Part shown: positions 1 through 11,670 of the stretch, piece by piece
How positions within the stretch are numbered: position 1 is the stretch's first letter
Layout of the letters: each line of letters opens with the position of its first letter
Assembly: GCA_023231475.1 (NCBI GenBank)
Contig: JALJEE010001722.1
Coordinates: forward strand, 1 to 23,497
DNA from: Seison nebaliae
Taxonomy: Eukaryota > Rotifera > Pararotatoria > Seisonacea > Seisonidae
DNA length: 23,497 bases
Reading direction: 5' to 3'
Translations under genes and position numbers: made by a program
Notes under the pieces: model-generated
Told to the model about the DNA's origin: nothing
Seen by the model: only the letters and a program-made list of their open reading frames with translations
Databases searched by the model: none

Positions 1-770
1 AAAAAGATTTCGAAAAATTTTGAAGTATATTCGTGAGGAGAGAAGAATCAGGAACCTAAGAACAAATTTGTGGAGAAAAAAATTCTTAGAGAAAGAAAGA
101 ACAAGCAGAGATGTTCAGTCGAGGGAACGAAAAAGAACTCAGTACTGAAAGGGATGGAAAGATCGAACAAGAAGGAATTCCGCTCAATTATGGTTTACGG
201 AGTCGATTCGAGAGTGAACTTAGAAGATATTCGGCATTAAGGAAGTTTCTTATTATTCCAATTGCTAAAACTGACAATAATGATCCTCGCGACGTGAATT
301 CATACCGTCCAATATCTATTTCTAGTCGAAAAGTTAATCGAAGCTATCATTAAACAACGACTAGAAAATGTGCAATTTTCTGGTAAGTGTCAATTTGCAT
401 ATCGATTTACCGCTAGAGGCACTCTGCCGATTGTTCTTCTCTTACGTTATTTCATTACAGTTTGCAAGAATGTGAAATCGAAATTTATAATATGTTTTCT
501 GGATGGCTCGAAAGCGTTCGATTCGGTAGATATTAATTGTGGTATTGCGATACTTACAGATACTGTTAGACAGAGTGGTGTTCATGAGAATTATATTCGT
601 TTCATTGAACGTCTCTCTAAGGATTCATGTGGACAAGTGAAAGTGAACGAAGATGTCAGAAGTGACTTCTGTATTAACAAAGGTGTAAGGCAAGGTTCAA
701 TTTTGGCACCTTGGTTGTTTGGGAAGATCATACACGAGATTATTGATCTAATTAATCTTAAACGCGTCTC
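1..770 (+). mobile_element. LINE (non-LTR retrotransposon) reverse transcriptase fragment
   Basis: This is the 5' half of a LINE reverse transcriptase domain, cut by the window edge on the left. Seen in translation: a YRPIS motif (about 301-315), the palm motif FLDGSKAFD (about 497-525) and GVRQGSILAP (about 682-712), in the order typical of jockey/R1/CR1-like elements. The reading frame changes between about 350 and 370, so it is not an intact ORF. The catalytic Y/FxDD motif that should follow GVRQGS is missing, because the sequence switches at about 745-780 to an ORF1-like segment. It is a dead, truncated copy. The family assignment is from motif order only; the clade is uncertain. Confidence 0.85.
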
Positions 771-1493
771 CAACGAACAAATATTGACGCTACTTCAGGA
801 TACTTTTTCAGCTATCTCTCCCAACAATTTCTCTTCCGATAACTCGCACGCAATTCTTACTGAGATTGCCACCTCCTTAAAAACAGTTATCGCGAATCAG
901 AAAACGATCATCGATAATCTCAACATTCTCAACGTGCGACAGACCCAAAGTGGGAGTGCGAATTCTGTAGAACGATTGTCACCCTCATATCGCGACATTC
1001 TCGATTGTGAATCGATAATTTCTGCCAATGTGGATGGCATTCCACACCAGATAATCAAAAAATGGAAACCTCAGAGAGCAGCATCTGAGAACGTAGCGTC
1101 CAACACGAAACCGGCTAAAAAAAAAGAAGAGCAAGGTTTCCGTCCGACCAGGGACCAGAACCGACTGTGTCGCTCTCGGTGCGCAACCTCGTCCGCGCAA
1201 GCCTACTCTCCGTTCAGTGTTGGTAACGAACTTCCATCCGTCGACCACTTCATCCGACGTCGGTCAATTGTTACGTGACTCTAATCTAGAGTCTGAATCT
1301 TTGGCGGATGAAGAGTAAGAATCGTGACGAATCACCGACCACACCTCGTTCATTCATTATCCGATTTGTCGAAGACAATCTGAATAACTTTCTCGATCCC
1401 AATATTTGGCCACAAAATACATTTGTGCGACCGTTTTTCTTCTCATCTTCCACTAACGATTTTTTGCGTGAACGCTGCATCGAATACACCTAA
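771..1493 (+). pseudogene. LINE ORF1-like segment, broken
   Basis: An open stretch continues in frame from the preceding reverse transcriptase piece to 1278. It then resumes in another frame at 1308-1493, so at least one frameshift is present. The first part has a helical, Gln/Asn/Ile-rich stretch (about 780-950), then a basic segment with a KPAKKKEEQ run near 1110-1130. The last part reads SFIIRFVEDNLNNFL and is aromatic and acidic. Lying directly upstream of an endonuclease domain, this is where a LINE ORF1 (RNA-binding protein) would be. The assignment rests on position and composition, not on a recognised domain. The 5' boundary is approximate. Confidence 0.5.
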
Positions 1494-1640
1494 CAGCCGA
1501 CCGCCATAACTGAACAAGTTGCTCCTCTTTCTTCAGTTTCAGCAACCTCATCTTCAACCTTAATTTCTGACCCCACTACTTCTTTTTGACATTATTCTTC
1601 TTCCGACACTCGAGGATCTTCTAACGTCGACGACATTGTT

Positions 1641-1945
1641 AGTCATCGAGTTATTACCTTCCTCTCTTTCAACACGCATGGTTCTACCAATCTCCGTTCT
1701 TCTATTCCTTTCTTTTCGTGTTATGACATCATTTTCTGCCAAGAGACTTGGCTCGTGGATTCGAAACCCAGATGGCTGGAATTGAACGATCATCGGTGTT
1801 TCAGCACTTCAGCTGCCCCTCCGAACTCTGATAACGGATCCGGTCGGCCGTCTGGTGGACTGTGCACTCTGATTTCTAAGAATCTTCATCCAACTTCTTT
1901 CTTACAATTATCGATGGCTAATTTACTGCTTTCACAGATGTAACC
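1641..1945 (+). pseudogene. LINE apurinic-type endonuclease domain, N-terminal part
   Basis: Translation of this stretch shows the three early landmarks of the LINE AP-endonuclease fold: an FNTHG motif (1668-1682) equivalent to the N-terminal catalytic Asn, a CQETW motif (1737-1751) containing the catalytic Glu, and a GRPSGGL motif (about 1843-1863). In these elements the domain nicks the target DNA to prime reverse transcription. The frame ends in a stop at 1941-1943. The later Asp/His motifs are not clearly visible downstream, so the domain is incomplete. It lies between an ORF1-like segment and a reverse transcriptase thumb segment, which is the normal order with the central polymerase deleted. 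Confidence 0.8.
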
Positions 1946-2149
1946 GTTCTCTTCTCTTCGCCACTGTGAATCTCCTACCACTTTCTATTCTCATGTGTCG
2001 TCGTATTCTTTCTCTTATAGATAAAGTTACCGATTTCCACCTTTTTACCACTCATCCTTCCGTTAATTATTTTTTCCATGCACATTCTATTTTTACATAT
2101 TAATCTGATAATCTTAATTAATATTATTTTATCTGACGGTATGGCGTCA

Positions 2150-2945
2150 GATATTATGGTCTTTCTCGAGATATATCGTTACATGATTTTAAAGTTTTCA
2201 TATTCTCTTATAATCCAAGTTCTACCATAACAATCGATCGCGAGTCACTCGATCAACTTCGTTATTACATCGATGCTGAGGATGACCGGAATGTCTATCA
2301 ACTGTTTTCTAATTTATCCCCACGGGAATTTAATTAATAAAATAATAATATTAATGAAAGAGATACGCTTTTGAATGAATATAAATGTAATGGGAGCAAA
2401 TTTCTTGGCTGTTATTTAGAGTGTAGGAAAAAGAGTTCTGCAACCGTCGATCGTATTAGATGCAAGTTCATTAGAGCTTTCCATTCTATTAACCATCGTT
2501 GTAAATATTTTCCTATCTCTCTAAAATTGAAATTATTTCTTACTTTCTGCGCGATTTCCATGGATTACAGGCAGCTGTTTCGTTCTCTATGAAATCAATG
2601 TACACTCTGGATCGAGCATATAATCGATGTATTCGAAGTTTGTTAGAATGTAAACGCTCCTTTCATGTAAACGCAAGAGCATTCATGTTACCCATTGTCG
2701 ATCTTGCTCCATTTCCAATTTTGTTGGCTAAGCGGTATCTCTCTCTACTAGAGAAGATGGAAACTTCCGAATTTCCTACTCTATCTTTCAACGACCTGCT
2801 ATCACTTACGTCGCCTTTATCGTTCTTTTGTACATATTACACTCTTCCGAAGCCTACTACGTTATTTAATGCAGGAGAACTGATAGATCAATTTTCCTTC
2901 GAGTACTTGGGTCCAGTCAATCTTAAAAAGCATATTCCAAGATGA
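2150..2945 (+). pseudogene. LINE reverse transcriptase thumb and C-terminal region, broken
   Basis: Open segments at about 2180-2330, 2371-2592 and 2589-2945 together read like the region after the reverse transcriptase palm. A KFLGCYL motif (about 2399-2419), equivalent to the KYLGV motif of other LINEs, is followed by a helical stretch with spaced basic residues, then AYNRCIRSLL and LAKRYLSLLEKM. Stops and a frame change between the segments show it is dead. The C-terminal 40 residues have a clear homologue in the inverted fragment at 3769-4275. That independently shows this part belongs to a family of repeated coding elements. Confidence 0.75.
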
Positions 2946-3042
2946 CGTGAACTAATTTCCAACGACCAATGCCGTGATTTTTTAGTATTTAATTATCAAT
3001 TACCCTATAGGAATTTACATCTATAATAAAAAAAAAAAAAAA

Positions 3043-3721
3043 TTTAATTTATTATATTATTTTTAGTTCCATGTTTCCTTTTTTGGAAACTTTTAAGAAA
3101 AGAAGGAAATTCTTAATTATAATAGATTCCTTAACATTAGTATAATTAATGGAAGATTATTCTTAATGGTTATTACAGGATTCGATAAAGGTTGTGGTTT
3201 ATGGAAACATGAAGGAATGATCTTTCATCAAGCGCCATTATTTTATTGTTTTGTCCAATAATATATTTTCTAGATTCTTAATAGTCTCTACTAATAAACT
3301 TTCTCATGATATCAAACTTGATATTCATCAATCTTAAACTGAGAAAATTTTAACAAAAATCCAATTTTAATAAGATATTTCATTTAAACACTCTACTTAT
3401 TCTTCTACTATACTTACGTCATATTATGTAACACTTATGTAGAGCACGTATAATAAAAATAAACTTTTCCTTTAAAATCTCAAATAAATTATTGACTTAA
3501 CTTGACGCTTTAAAAACAGTTTTCCTAAATTTACTTCCAAATATTAAATTGTTCAATATTTTTCATAGTTTTCGCACCCAAAATAGGAAAATCGAAAATC
3601 ATATTTTAGGTCAATTATTGATTGGGGTAATTGAAGACTGCATATGACGTTGAAGTTAAAGACCTTAAATATATTATTTAAATTGATAAATTTTGTGGAT
3701 GTCCTCGAGATATTGGACGAT
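3043..3721. other. AT-rich gene-free stretch
   Basis: No reading frame of note on either strand. The sequence is very AT-rich with many in-frame stops. It separates the plus-strand LINE poly(A) from the inverted LINE fragment. I see no RNA gene or convincing regulatory element in it. Confidence 0.7.
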
Positions 3722-3750
3722 GTACGCTGAATTAAAATTGTTCAGCGTAC
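3722..3750. repeat. Perfect 10-bp inverted repeat (hairpin), 9-nt loop
   Basis: GTACGCTGAA (3722-3731) and its exact reverse complement TTCAGCGTAC (3741-3750) flank a 9-base AT-rich spacer. It lies 18 bases beyond the stop codon end of the inverted LINE fragment, so in that element's orientation it is in the 3' untranslated region. It could be a 3' stem-loop recognised by the element's reverse transcriptase, or it could be unrelated. Confidence 0.8.
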
Positions 3751-3768
3751 TTTTCAATTTCTCATCCT

Positions 3769-4275
3769 TTAAGATGCCCTTGCGTTTTCCACGAATTCTT
3801 TCATTTTTTCCCACGGCTCATACTCTACTCCGTCCTTCTTCATGAGCGGCGTCAATTTCCCTTCGAACAGGTTCATTGTCAAATTACCACTTTTCACAAA
3901 GATTTTTATGGTATTATTATGTCCTTTCGAACAATTATTGATGCGTGGTAGATTCATGTATCGTTCGTGAATATGACATCGAATGTCTTATCTGCGAAAA
4001 ACATGTTCTCTCCCTTCTAAATTGATATACATCCTACCACCGTCTAATTCGTAAGCGACGAAACCATCTGATCTTATCGTTGACTCATGAGCACCCGGTA
4101 TGTACTCATCCAACTTGAAGTTGTGCAGCATACCCCTGGCATCAGAGAGAGATGATGGATACGATAAATTATAATATGAACAAAAACAACGTAGAGGAGT
4201 GCTCAATTTCTCACATTGCGAGAATTCCGGGAAGAGAAACGGAGAGGTCAATATGATTTCCGACAGCGAGAGATA
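3769..4275 (-). mobile_element. Inverted LINE C-terminal fragment
   Basis: On the minus strand, translation from 4275 starts YLSLSEII and continues with LSTPLRCFCSYYNL and HNFKLDEYIPG. It aligns without gaps over 37 residues to the plus-strand LINE C-terminus (YLSLLEKM ... LTSPLSFFCTYYTL), with shared FCxYYxL and EYxxG positions. The frame stops near 3988 and a second minus-strand frame runs 3957-3769, so there is at least one break. The fragment is 5'-truncated: an in-frame stop sits immediately upstream of the homologous part. The downstream part (residues after DGFVAYELDGG) has no counterpart in the plus-strand copy, which is shorter there, and I do not recognise a domain in it. Confidence 0.7.
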
Positions 4276-4303
4276 TCATTCAAGCATAATAACCAAGCAT
4301 AAA

Positions 4304-4321
4304 TGATAGCTTAAGCTATCA
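4304..4321. repeat. Perfect 18-bp palindrome
   Basis: TGATAGCTTAAGCTATCA reads identically on both strands. It lies about 30 bases outside the 5' edge of the inverted LINE fragment. Its role is unknown. Confidence 0.85.
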
Positions 4322-5095
4322 GTTGTTATAATAATAACAGTAAAAATATAGTGCTAATAATTGTTATTGGAAATAATGATTGGAAATCATAATTCTTGAA
4401 CTTTCTATCGGTTATTGATGGTAGACGGATTTGTTATTAAGACATAGCATAAGATATTAGATATAATTTATTTTTTAAAGATTTATTATAAATAAAGTGA
4501 TTTCTCCTTGAGGATAAGATTAAAATTCTTTTTGTCATAATATTTCTTATCAGATTACACATTTCGATTGGATGATTCTCAGCAAATTCTTCTATCATTA
4601 TTGTGTATATTAGAAATGAAAGATAAAATGGGCGAATGTTGTAATTTAGGCGATTTTGAAGACGATCGGCGTAACGAGGATAAAAAATTTATGTTCAAAA
4701 TAATGACGATGGACAATGTGAAAAAGTGACGTGTTCGTCGTTTCAGTACACATATAATTAGATAAAATTACGTGTTTTCCTTTTACAAAAGAGATTGACA
4801 AATTCATAAATAAGATAGTTTATCAATAACGCCCATTGAAATGGATGGCGGAAGAAGATGAGAGGAAACACTGGAAAACTCGTTTGAGGATGGAAAAAAG
4901 ATGAGTTAAAAGGATTAATAAAGTCGTACCATCCGGAAAAGATACGGTAAAGAGTTGGAGAATCTCATCTCACCATCAGTTCTCCCAATCATATCGTCAT
5001 AGATGTTCTATAATGAAAATAATCAGTTCTTTGTAAGAATGAATATTTGCTTTAAATTTTTTTCGTTTCAATCGGAAAATTCAATTCCCCTTTTC
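4322..5095. other. Gene-free stretch downstream of CNOT1
   Basis: This is AT-rich sequence between the inverted LINE fragment and the 3' end of CNOT1. The only open frame I noted is 37 codons (4616-4729, +), with no recognisable motif; I do not call it a gene. It presumably contains the CNOT1 transcript end just left of 5096. Confidence 0.6.
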
Positions 5096-5101
5096 TTTAT
5101 T
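5096..5101 (-). promoter_or_regulatory. Candidate CNOT1 poly(A) signal AATAAA
   Basis: AATAAA on the minus strand begins 15 bases after the CNOT1 TAG stop (5116-5118). It is the nearest canonical hexamer. If it is used, the 3' untranslated region is extremely short, in keeping with compact gene structure. Confidence 0.45.
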
Positions 5102-5115
5102 ATTCTCTCATACGT

Positions 5116-7381
5116 CTATTGATTATTGAGAGTGGATATGGAATTGTTTTGATGTTGATGTGATTGGAGATGAGGTGGATGACGACTGTTTGTAGACGTA
5201 CTGGACGACGACGACTGCAATTGAGAGTTTTGATGATGTGGTGGTGGTAATTCGACATATTCGCATGGTAGATTTGATTGATGTTTGAACGAAGTGAGAA
5301 TATCAGATATCCCCTTCTCATTTGGAACGAGTGCCTTAAATTCACTCATTCGATCGAATTCTTTATATGTGGCAATGAATCCCCACGGATGAGCCGGTTG
5401 AGGCAATGCTCGATCCATCATAACTCTATTTTGGAGAGAGAGACATTATAAAAATCAGAGAATGAAAATATTAAACCGGAAAATTTGTTCACGATAAGAA
5501 TTATTCGCGTCTTGCTGGAAGAGATGATGAATAATCAATTTGAAGTAGTGAGTGTGACTGTTCGGATAACGAATATTATCGATAATTGCATGGAAGAATA
5601 AGTATCGTGCTAAAAGTATAAAAATATAAGATTTAGAAGAATGAATAAAATTAAAAAAAAAAAAAGAGGAAACAATCTGGTCGGAATGAGAGTGCCATAT
5701 ATTGAAATATATCTAGATGAGATCGGACACACGAATTCTTGATGGAACTAGCATTTAAATCTTCTCCCTTATTCTTCAAACGAATAACCGCATCATTTCC
5801 AATGTATAATACTAATGCATTGATGAATGGAAATGAGCACGGAGTATTTTGTGTTCGCACATTTTCCGTGTGCAACAAATGTGCACCATCACAACAAAAT
5901 TTAGTAGATGCTGAATCAAGTAACCAAGCAGACTTGGTCATTGTGGCAATACCGCCAATGAAACTATTTCTGATGTTGGTAATGTTTGGTTCGTCGCTGA
6001 GGAGGATACTGTCACGATTAGACAGATTGTTTCCCTGATCTTCTACCATCAACTTCGTTATTGTATCGAAGATTAATGTGAGGTTACGTAAATCTAAAAA
6101 TTGTTTCAAAAACTGAAAATTAAAATATATTATTAAATTTAATATTAGAAAAATTAATGAAAGAGAAACTTCATAGAATTGAGGATGTTCCGCTAATTTG
6201 TTCGACGGATTTACTTTGAGTCGTGGGATAAATTTGCAGTTTGGTTCCTTCTCCATCGGAATCGGATAATCGACGGGATCTGGTGCTTTCATATTTTTCG
6301 GTAATGCCGAGAGGATGATATTTCTCATTTTTGGACAATTGAGTGGAATGGCTTCGCAGAAGAGCATATAATAATCGACAAGGAAATCGGGAAAATCGGA
6401 AAGAATTTGATAAATAATTTGCATTATTCCTCGATAATATGTGGTGACGGACGGAATAAGATCAGCATTGGACACGAATGGTGCAATGAATGAAATAGCT
6501 TCAGTGAAGAGTGAGGCATAAAGAAAATGGATCTTCTCCCGCTCCAATTCTGTATTTTCGTTTTCTGGTTGTTTCAGCGAATGAAGAACATAAATTTTAT
6601 GACTTAACATCAACAACCATTTATAAGAGAATTTCGGTACATTCTTCGGTTGAGTGACATGATAAAAGTAAGTGAATGTAAAAAGATCATGATGAATTCT
6701 CTCCATTGAATTCCGTTTGCAAATCTCATCACAGATGAAGGAAGAGATTCGATGATAAGTAATGAAATGAATTCGATCTTGTCGTCCGTTCAATGAGGAA
6801 TGAGCATTCAATCGCAAATAACCCGCAACAATTCCTAGAAGTTTTGGAAGGATTTCAAACGACAACTCCCGATAAATAATGGAATACAAGATCCCAATCA
6901 GATCTACCACTGCCAAACAATATTTCTTCACCAATTTAATTGACGCCAACGTATCCACACAATAATTGTCAATTTGAGAGTAACATCGTTCGAGTGTCAG
7001 AGCGAAAAGATAGCTAAGGAAAGCATCCAACATTCCATCATCCACATTGAAATTAACAACGACCACTTTCTCATAAAAGTTGAGAACCATCGTCTTCATA
7101 TCAATATATTCGTCATTGTATTTCTGATCGACTTTATTCAATAACACCCTCCACTGATAAGCTAACGCCACGAATGAAAGAAGACGACGATATCGAGTTC
7201 CATTTCCCATCTGTTCAATAATTGCCGCATTGACTAATGGAAAAGATTGAATTAATTCTATGTCGTTTCTCATCTCCAACAAAATATAAGTGCCACTTTT
7301 ATTCACGAAATTTTTCGTCATAACATTTTGTCTTCGACAATTCACATTATTATTATTATTATTATTGTTATTAATATTTCG

Positions 7382-7426
<45 letters not shown>

Positions 7427-10400
7427 GTTCTTGTTGAGATGATTGTTATTCATATCATTGTTCATATTATTATTGTTGTTGTTGTTGGTATTGAGTTCGG
7501 TTCTCATTGAATTGACGTTCTCATTATAATTTGGTGATTCGAAGAAATTGCTCGGTTGATTCTCTTCACTGATTTGAGGTATGTGACGGAGACGATGGAG
7601 GACAGTCAATTGCATTTCATCAAAATTCTCCCAATGTTTCCTCGATTTGTCTAACTTCTCAACGATCGTTTGGAGTAATTCCTTATTTTGTGGTGGGCGA
7701 AACATTTCGAAGTCATTTCGATTTGGATCATTATTCTGAATGGCAATATTCGCCAACCATCGATTACATTTATTTACCCAGTTGACCATATGATAACAGA
7801 ACGCACACACTTCCACAACATAACTAAACGTTGTACTTGCAAAAAGATCACTCTTGAACAAATGGAGCAACTTCGTATTATACATGTCGAATTGGACCAT
7901 TTCTCGTTCCAATAACAATTTATGTGCCGAAACACACAAATGATGTTTGAGAGAAAATGAATTAAGAATTTCGATATGAGTCGGTAGAGCATATTTCTTA
8001 TAAATTTCTGTATTGACAGCAATTCGATGATCGGTATCGAACACATCTTGTGTGATGGCACGACGTACTTCCTGTTCGTCGATGATGTTTGTGAAAATTA
8101 GATTTTCAAGAAGTGACGAAACATATTTCATCGCGTTATCGATCGTCGATAAAGTGGCGAGGAACATCGACATATTTTTTGTTAGTGCTAAATTGATTTG
8201 GAAGATCATTGACAATTCATAACGACAGAATTGTGACTGAAATATCTTCTCTGTAATTTGTCGTTCAATCGGTTCATCCAGATTCATATTGAAGAATTCT
8301 TCCGCCATCAAATCATGAATGTTATTTAGAGCGAGAATCATATTCAATAAACGACGTCGAATACTTTCATATGTCTGATGAAGGAGATTTGTATCGGGAA
8401 CTTTATTCGCTGTCGCTTGTAATGTCGATGTGACATATGTAAATTTAGCTTTGAAAAAATCGAAAAGTTCCTGTAAGAGACTGCGTAAGAAACCCGTCGG
8501 ACAAATTTCCATACTGAGTAATGAATTCTGTTTAATCGTTTCTCCAATATCTTCCACATTCTGTTTCAAATATTCTGTCAAATTCTGAGGACGTCCCACT
8601 TTAATAATGACGTCTTTAATTTTCTCTTCGATGATAGCGGGTATGGTGGTGGTTGGACGATAGCCAGGTAAAGTTTTGACGAAATTTTTAAATATTTTCG
8701 TAATCATTTCATTATCATTAAAATTCTCACTATACGCTTGAATTGGCTCATTAAAAATGAGTGGTAATCGTTGTAAAATGGGAGATAATTGTGAGATGGC
8801 CGGTTTGACAGCTGATGTTGCACACATCATCAATTGTCGTTGTTGTCGTTTAGTTGATTCGCGTTTGATCTTATCTCCTACGGCATTGATGGCAGTAAAA
8901 ATGGCAGCCTTCTGTGACAACTGACAGAGTAGAGGTAATTTATTCTTAATTTCTTCTGATACATTATTCGGATTTTTATCATCATAAACTTTCTCATGAA
9001 TCTTCAATAACGTTTCAGCGGAAGCATAAGTTGCCGCCAGATATGATGCACAACTGATGATACATTTCATGTCGAAAACTTGTTGGAAATCCATAAGGAA
9101 AACGATTCGATATGCGAATTCCGCTGCTCGATTTCCCACATCCATTATTAAATTTGAAGCATTTCTCATTTCTCTTACAATCATCGTATCTTCTGGTAAA
9201 TCATTAATATTTTCATCATCTAATACCCATCCGATATCATCAAATGTTGGACGATTCACATTATTCATTTGTGGTGCTTGTTGTTGATGTTGTCGTTGTA
9301 GATGTTGTTGTTGTTGTTGTTGTAGTTGCAATTGTGCTTCATGTCGTCTAATTTGTTCAGTTTCTTGTTGTTCTTGTTGTTGATGACGAAATTGTGAAGT
9401 ATCAGTTGTATCACAGAATTCTTTTAATCGAAGTTCTGCTCGTCTCTTTCGACAACTTTTAATATATTCGTGAATTTGATTCAATTTATTTACTTGTTTC
9501 ACCGACTCCTCATATTGGGCGCGCCAATTTGATGTATCAGGAATGAAATATTGAACGGTGACTATGTCGGTTCGAGCGAGGTAATTTCTGATTTTTACAT
9601 CCTCATCTTTTATCTTTAATTTATTTAATAAAATATCATATTCGAATATGATGTTCGTATCTTTCGTATAAGTGAGACGAATCTCTTTAATAATTCCAAG
9701 AAGGAATTTCGTCCATGACACATGAGGAGCGAATATCGTACTGAATTCACATGCTTGTAAAATGCGACAAACAAACACTACAGCCACTTGATCCATACTC
9801 TTCGCATGTGCTTCCAACAGAAGAGATTGTAAATCTAAATCGGATTGGAGGATTTGTTTATCATTACCGATGGTTAAAAGACCGAGCCATGTTCCATAAC
9901 ATTTGAGTTCGTGTTCTCGTGCACGATCCTTCTCATAAACGCCCACTAATTCCTTCAAAATACATTTGATTCGATAATATGTTTGATAGAGGAATTCTTC
10001 GTAAACGTATCGATCATCGATAAGGAAAACGAAATCAACGAACAAATTCAAATAATTCATTTGATTCAATCTCTCGTCGATGATTTGAGCAACGAACCAA
10101 ACGAGAAAAGAATTACCTTTTTGATTACAAAGTGAATGATATAATTCATCTCGTTTCGCTTGTAAATTATTTTCAGATAAATTATTCAAAATGAACGTGA
10201 TATTTCGTTGATATTCGGGAAATTTTGGATCACTCATAAATTCAGAGAAGTCTCGCTTCGTATGACGATTAGAATTCTCGAGGAATTCAGTGACAACATC
10301 ATGATGTTCATAAATACTGTCGGCCTTTCCTAACGTTTGTCGTTGTTCGTTATTCAAGAAAACTTTGTCGTCGAATACTTCACCATTATTGATGGCTTCG

Positions 10401-11636
10401 AGAGAGCACTTGATGGCTTTTTGAATGGGAAGAGGGAAATGTGGATAAGTGGGCAGATTCCACAATTCGACACAGAACTCGTGGAATTTGTCGAGACGTT
10501 GTACGAATTGAAGAATGGTATTAATGGAGAATTGGAACATTTCAGATGCGGGCGATTTCTTCAAATCTTCCAAGAGACAACGGAATAAACAATAGAGATG
10601 AATCGGTTCCAACATCTCATGAGCGATCAATCCACCGAATAATTCTCCCGTCAATTTCAATTCGGGTGCTGGATAACACGGTTGGAAATATGGATATTCG
10701 TCGAATAGATTTCGTATCATAAAATAATAAGTCTCTTTTTGAGCAATATCGTCAGACATGCGTAAACTCTTCATTTGTTGAATGACACTATTCAATGGCA
10801 TTCGTTTTTGATAAAGATTTTTAAATAATTGATCAGCTAATGTATCTTCTTTTTTCACTCGATGAAAATCAGCTATAATCGATGGATCGATACTATTATT
10901 AGAAGTGGATAAATTGGTCGTAGTTGATGTTGTTACATCATGATTATTGATCTGTCCACTTTTCGATGTTAAATTATTATTGTTTGTTTGTAATTGTGCC
11001 TCCTTCTTATCGAGAAGTTGCTTGATTCGAGGAACAGCTGCGCTCAACACATTCTGAGCCTTATTATATCGCGTGTGTAGTCCCTCGAGTTTTTTCAAAA
11101 ACGTTGATTGGAGCTTGGAAATCGACTCTTCGTCTTTATTTTCGATAACCATTAATGGTAATTTTTGTTTAAGAATCACTTTCAAATGTCCATGACAATC
11201 GTCCAAATCCTGTCGATGACATTTGGCGAAACGATCGAGAGAATCGAAAAACTCCTTCAATTTTCCCAAATTGTTTGGCAGATGTGAAAGTTTCCATTTT
11301 TCCATATACTTCCCGAACTCCTCGTAAATGATGACAGATCGAGTAAAATATTCGAAATATGATTCAATAAATCGTCCGCCCACCGTCTGTAACATGTCTT
11401 CGATCCATTTGTCCATTTTCAGGAAATCTCGTTTGGTCGCTATATAAGCAACATCGATCGACATCGTTCCATAATGTGACGATGCATTTAATAGATGAGA
11501 ATGTAACGCTTTCAACTCATGACATACATCAACCAATCTCGATAAACGTGATCGATGTTCACCATCTTCTTTCAATATTCGTTCAACCGGATCTTCACCA
11601 TCCAACGATGGAACAATTCCTCTCATATACGTTCTC

Positions 11637-11670
<34 letters not shown>

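Larger units (their letters stand above)
771..3042 (+). mobile_element. Internally deleted LINE copy with poly(A) tail
   Basis: Read as one unit, this stretch holds an ORF1-like segment, an endonuclease, the thumb/C-terminal end of the reverse transcriptase, a short 3' untranslated stretch and a run of 15 adenines (3028-3042). That is the expected order of a LINE lacking most of its polymerase palm. The poly(A) marks the 3' end formed by target-primed reverse transcription. No target-site duplication could be assigned, because the 5' junction to the reverse transcriptase fragment (around 745-780) is not sharp. An alternative is that several independent fragments lie next to each other. Confidence 0.6.

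Noticed and set aside
4616-4729. 37-codon plus-strand ORF after the inverted LINE
   Set aside because: Acidic/basic mix with a CC pair but no motif, no upstream exon or signal; within chance expectation.
7328-7510. Plus-strand ORF of Ile/Val repeats
   Set aside because: It is the antisense of the CNOT1 poly-Asn tract; repeat codons give open frames on both strands.
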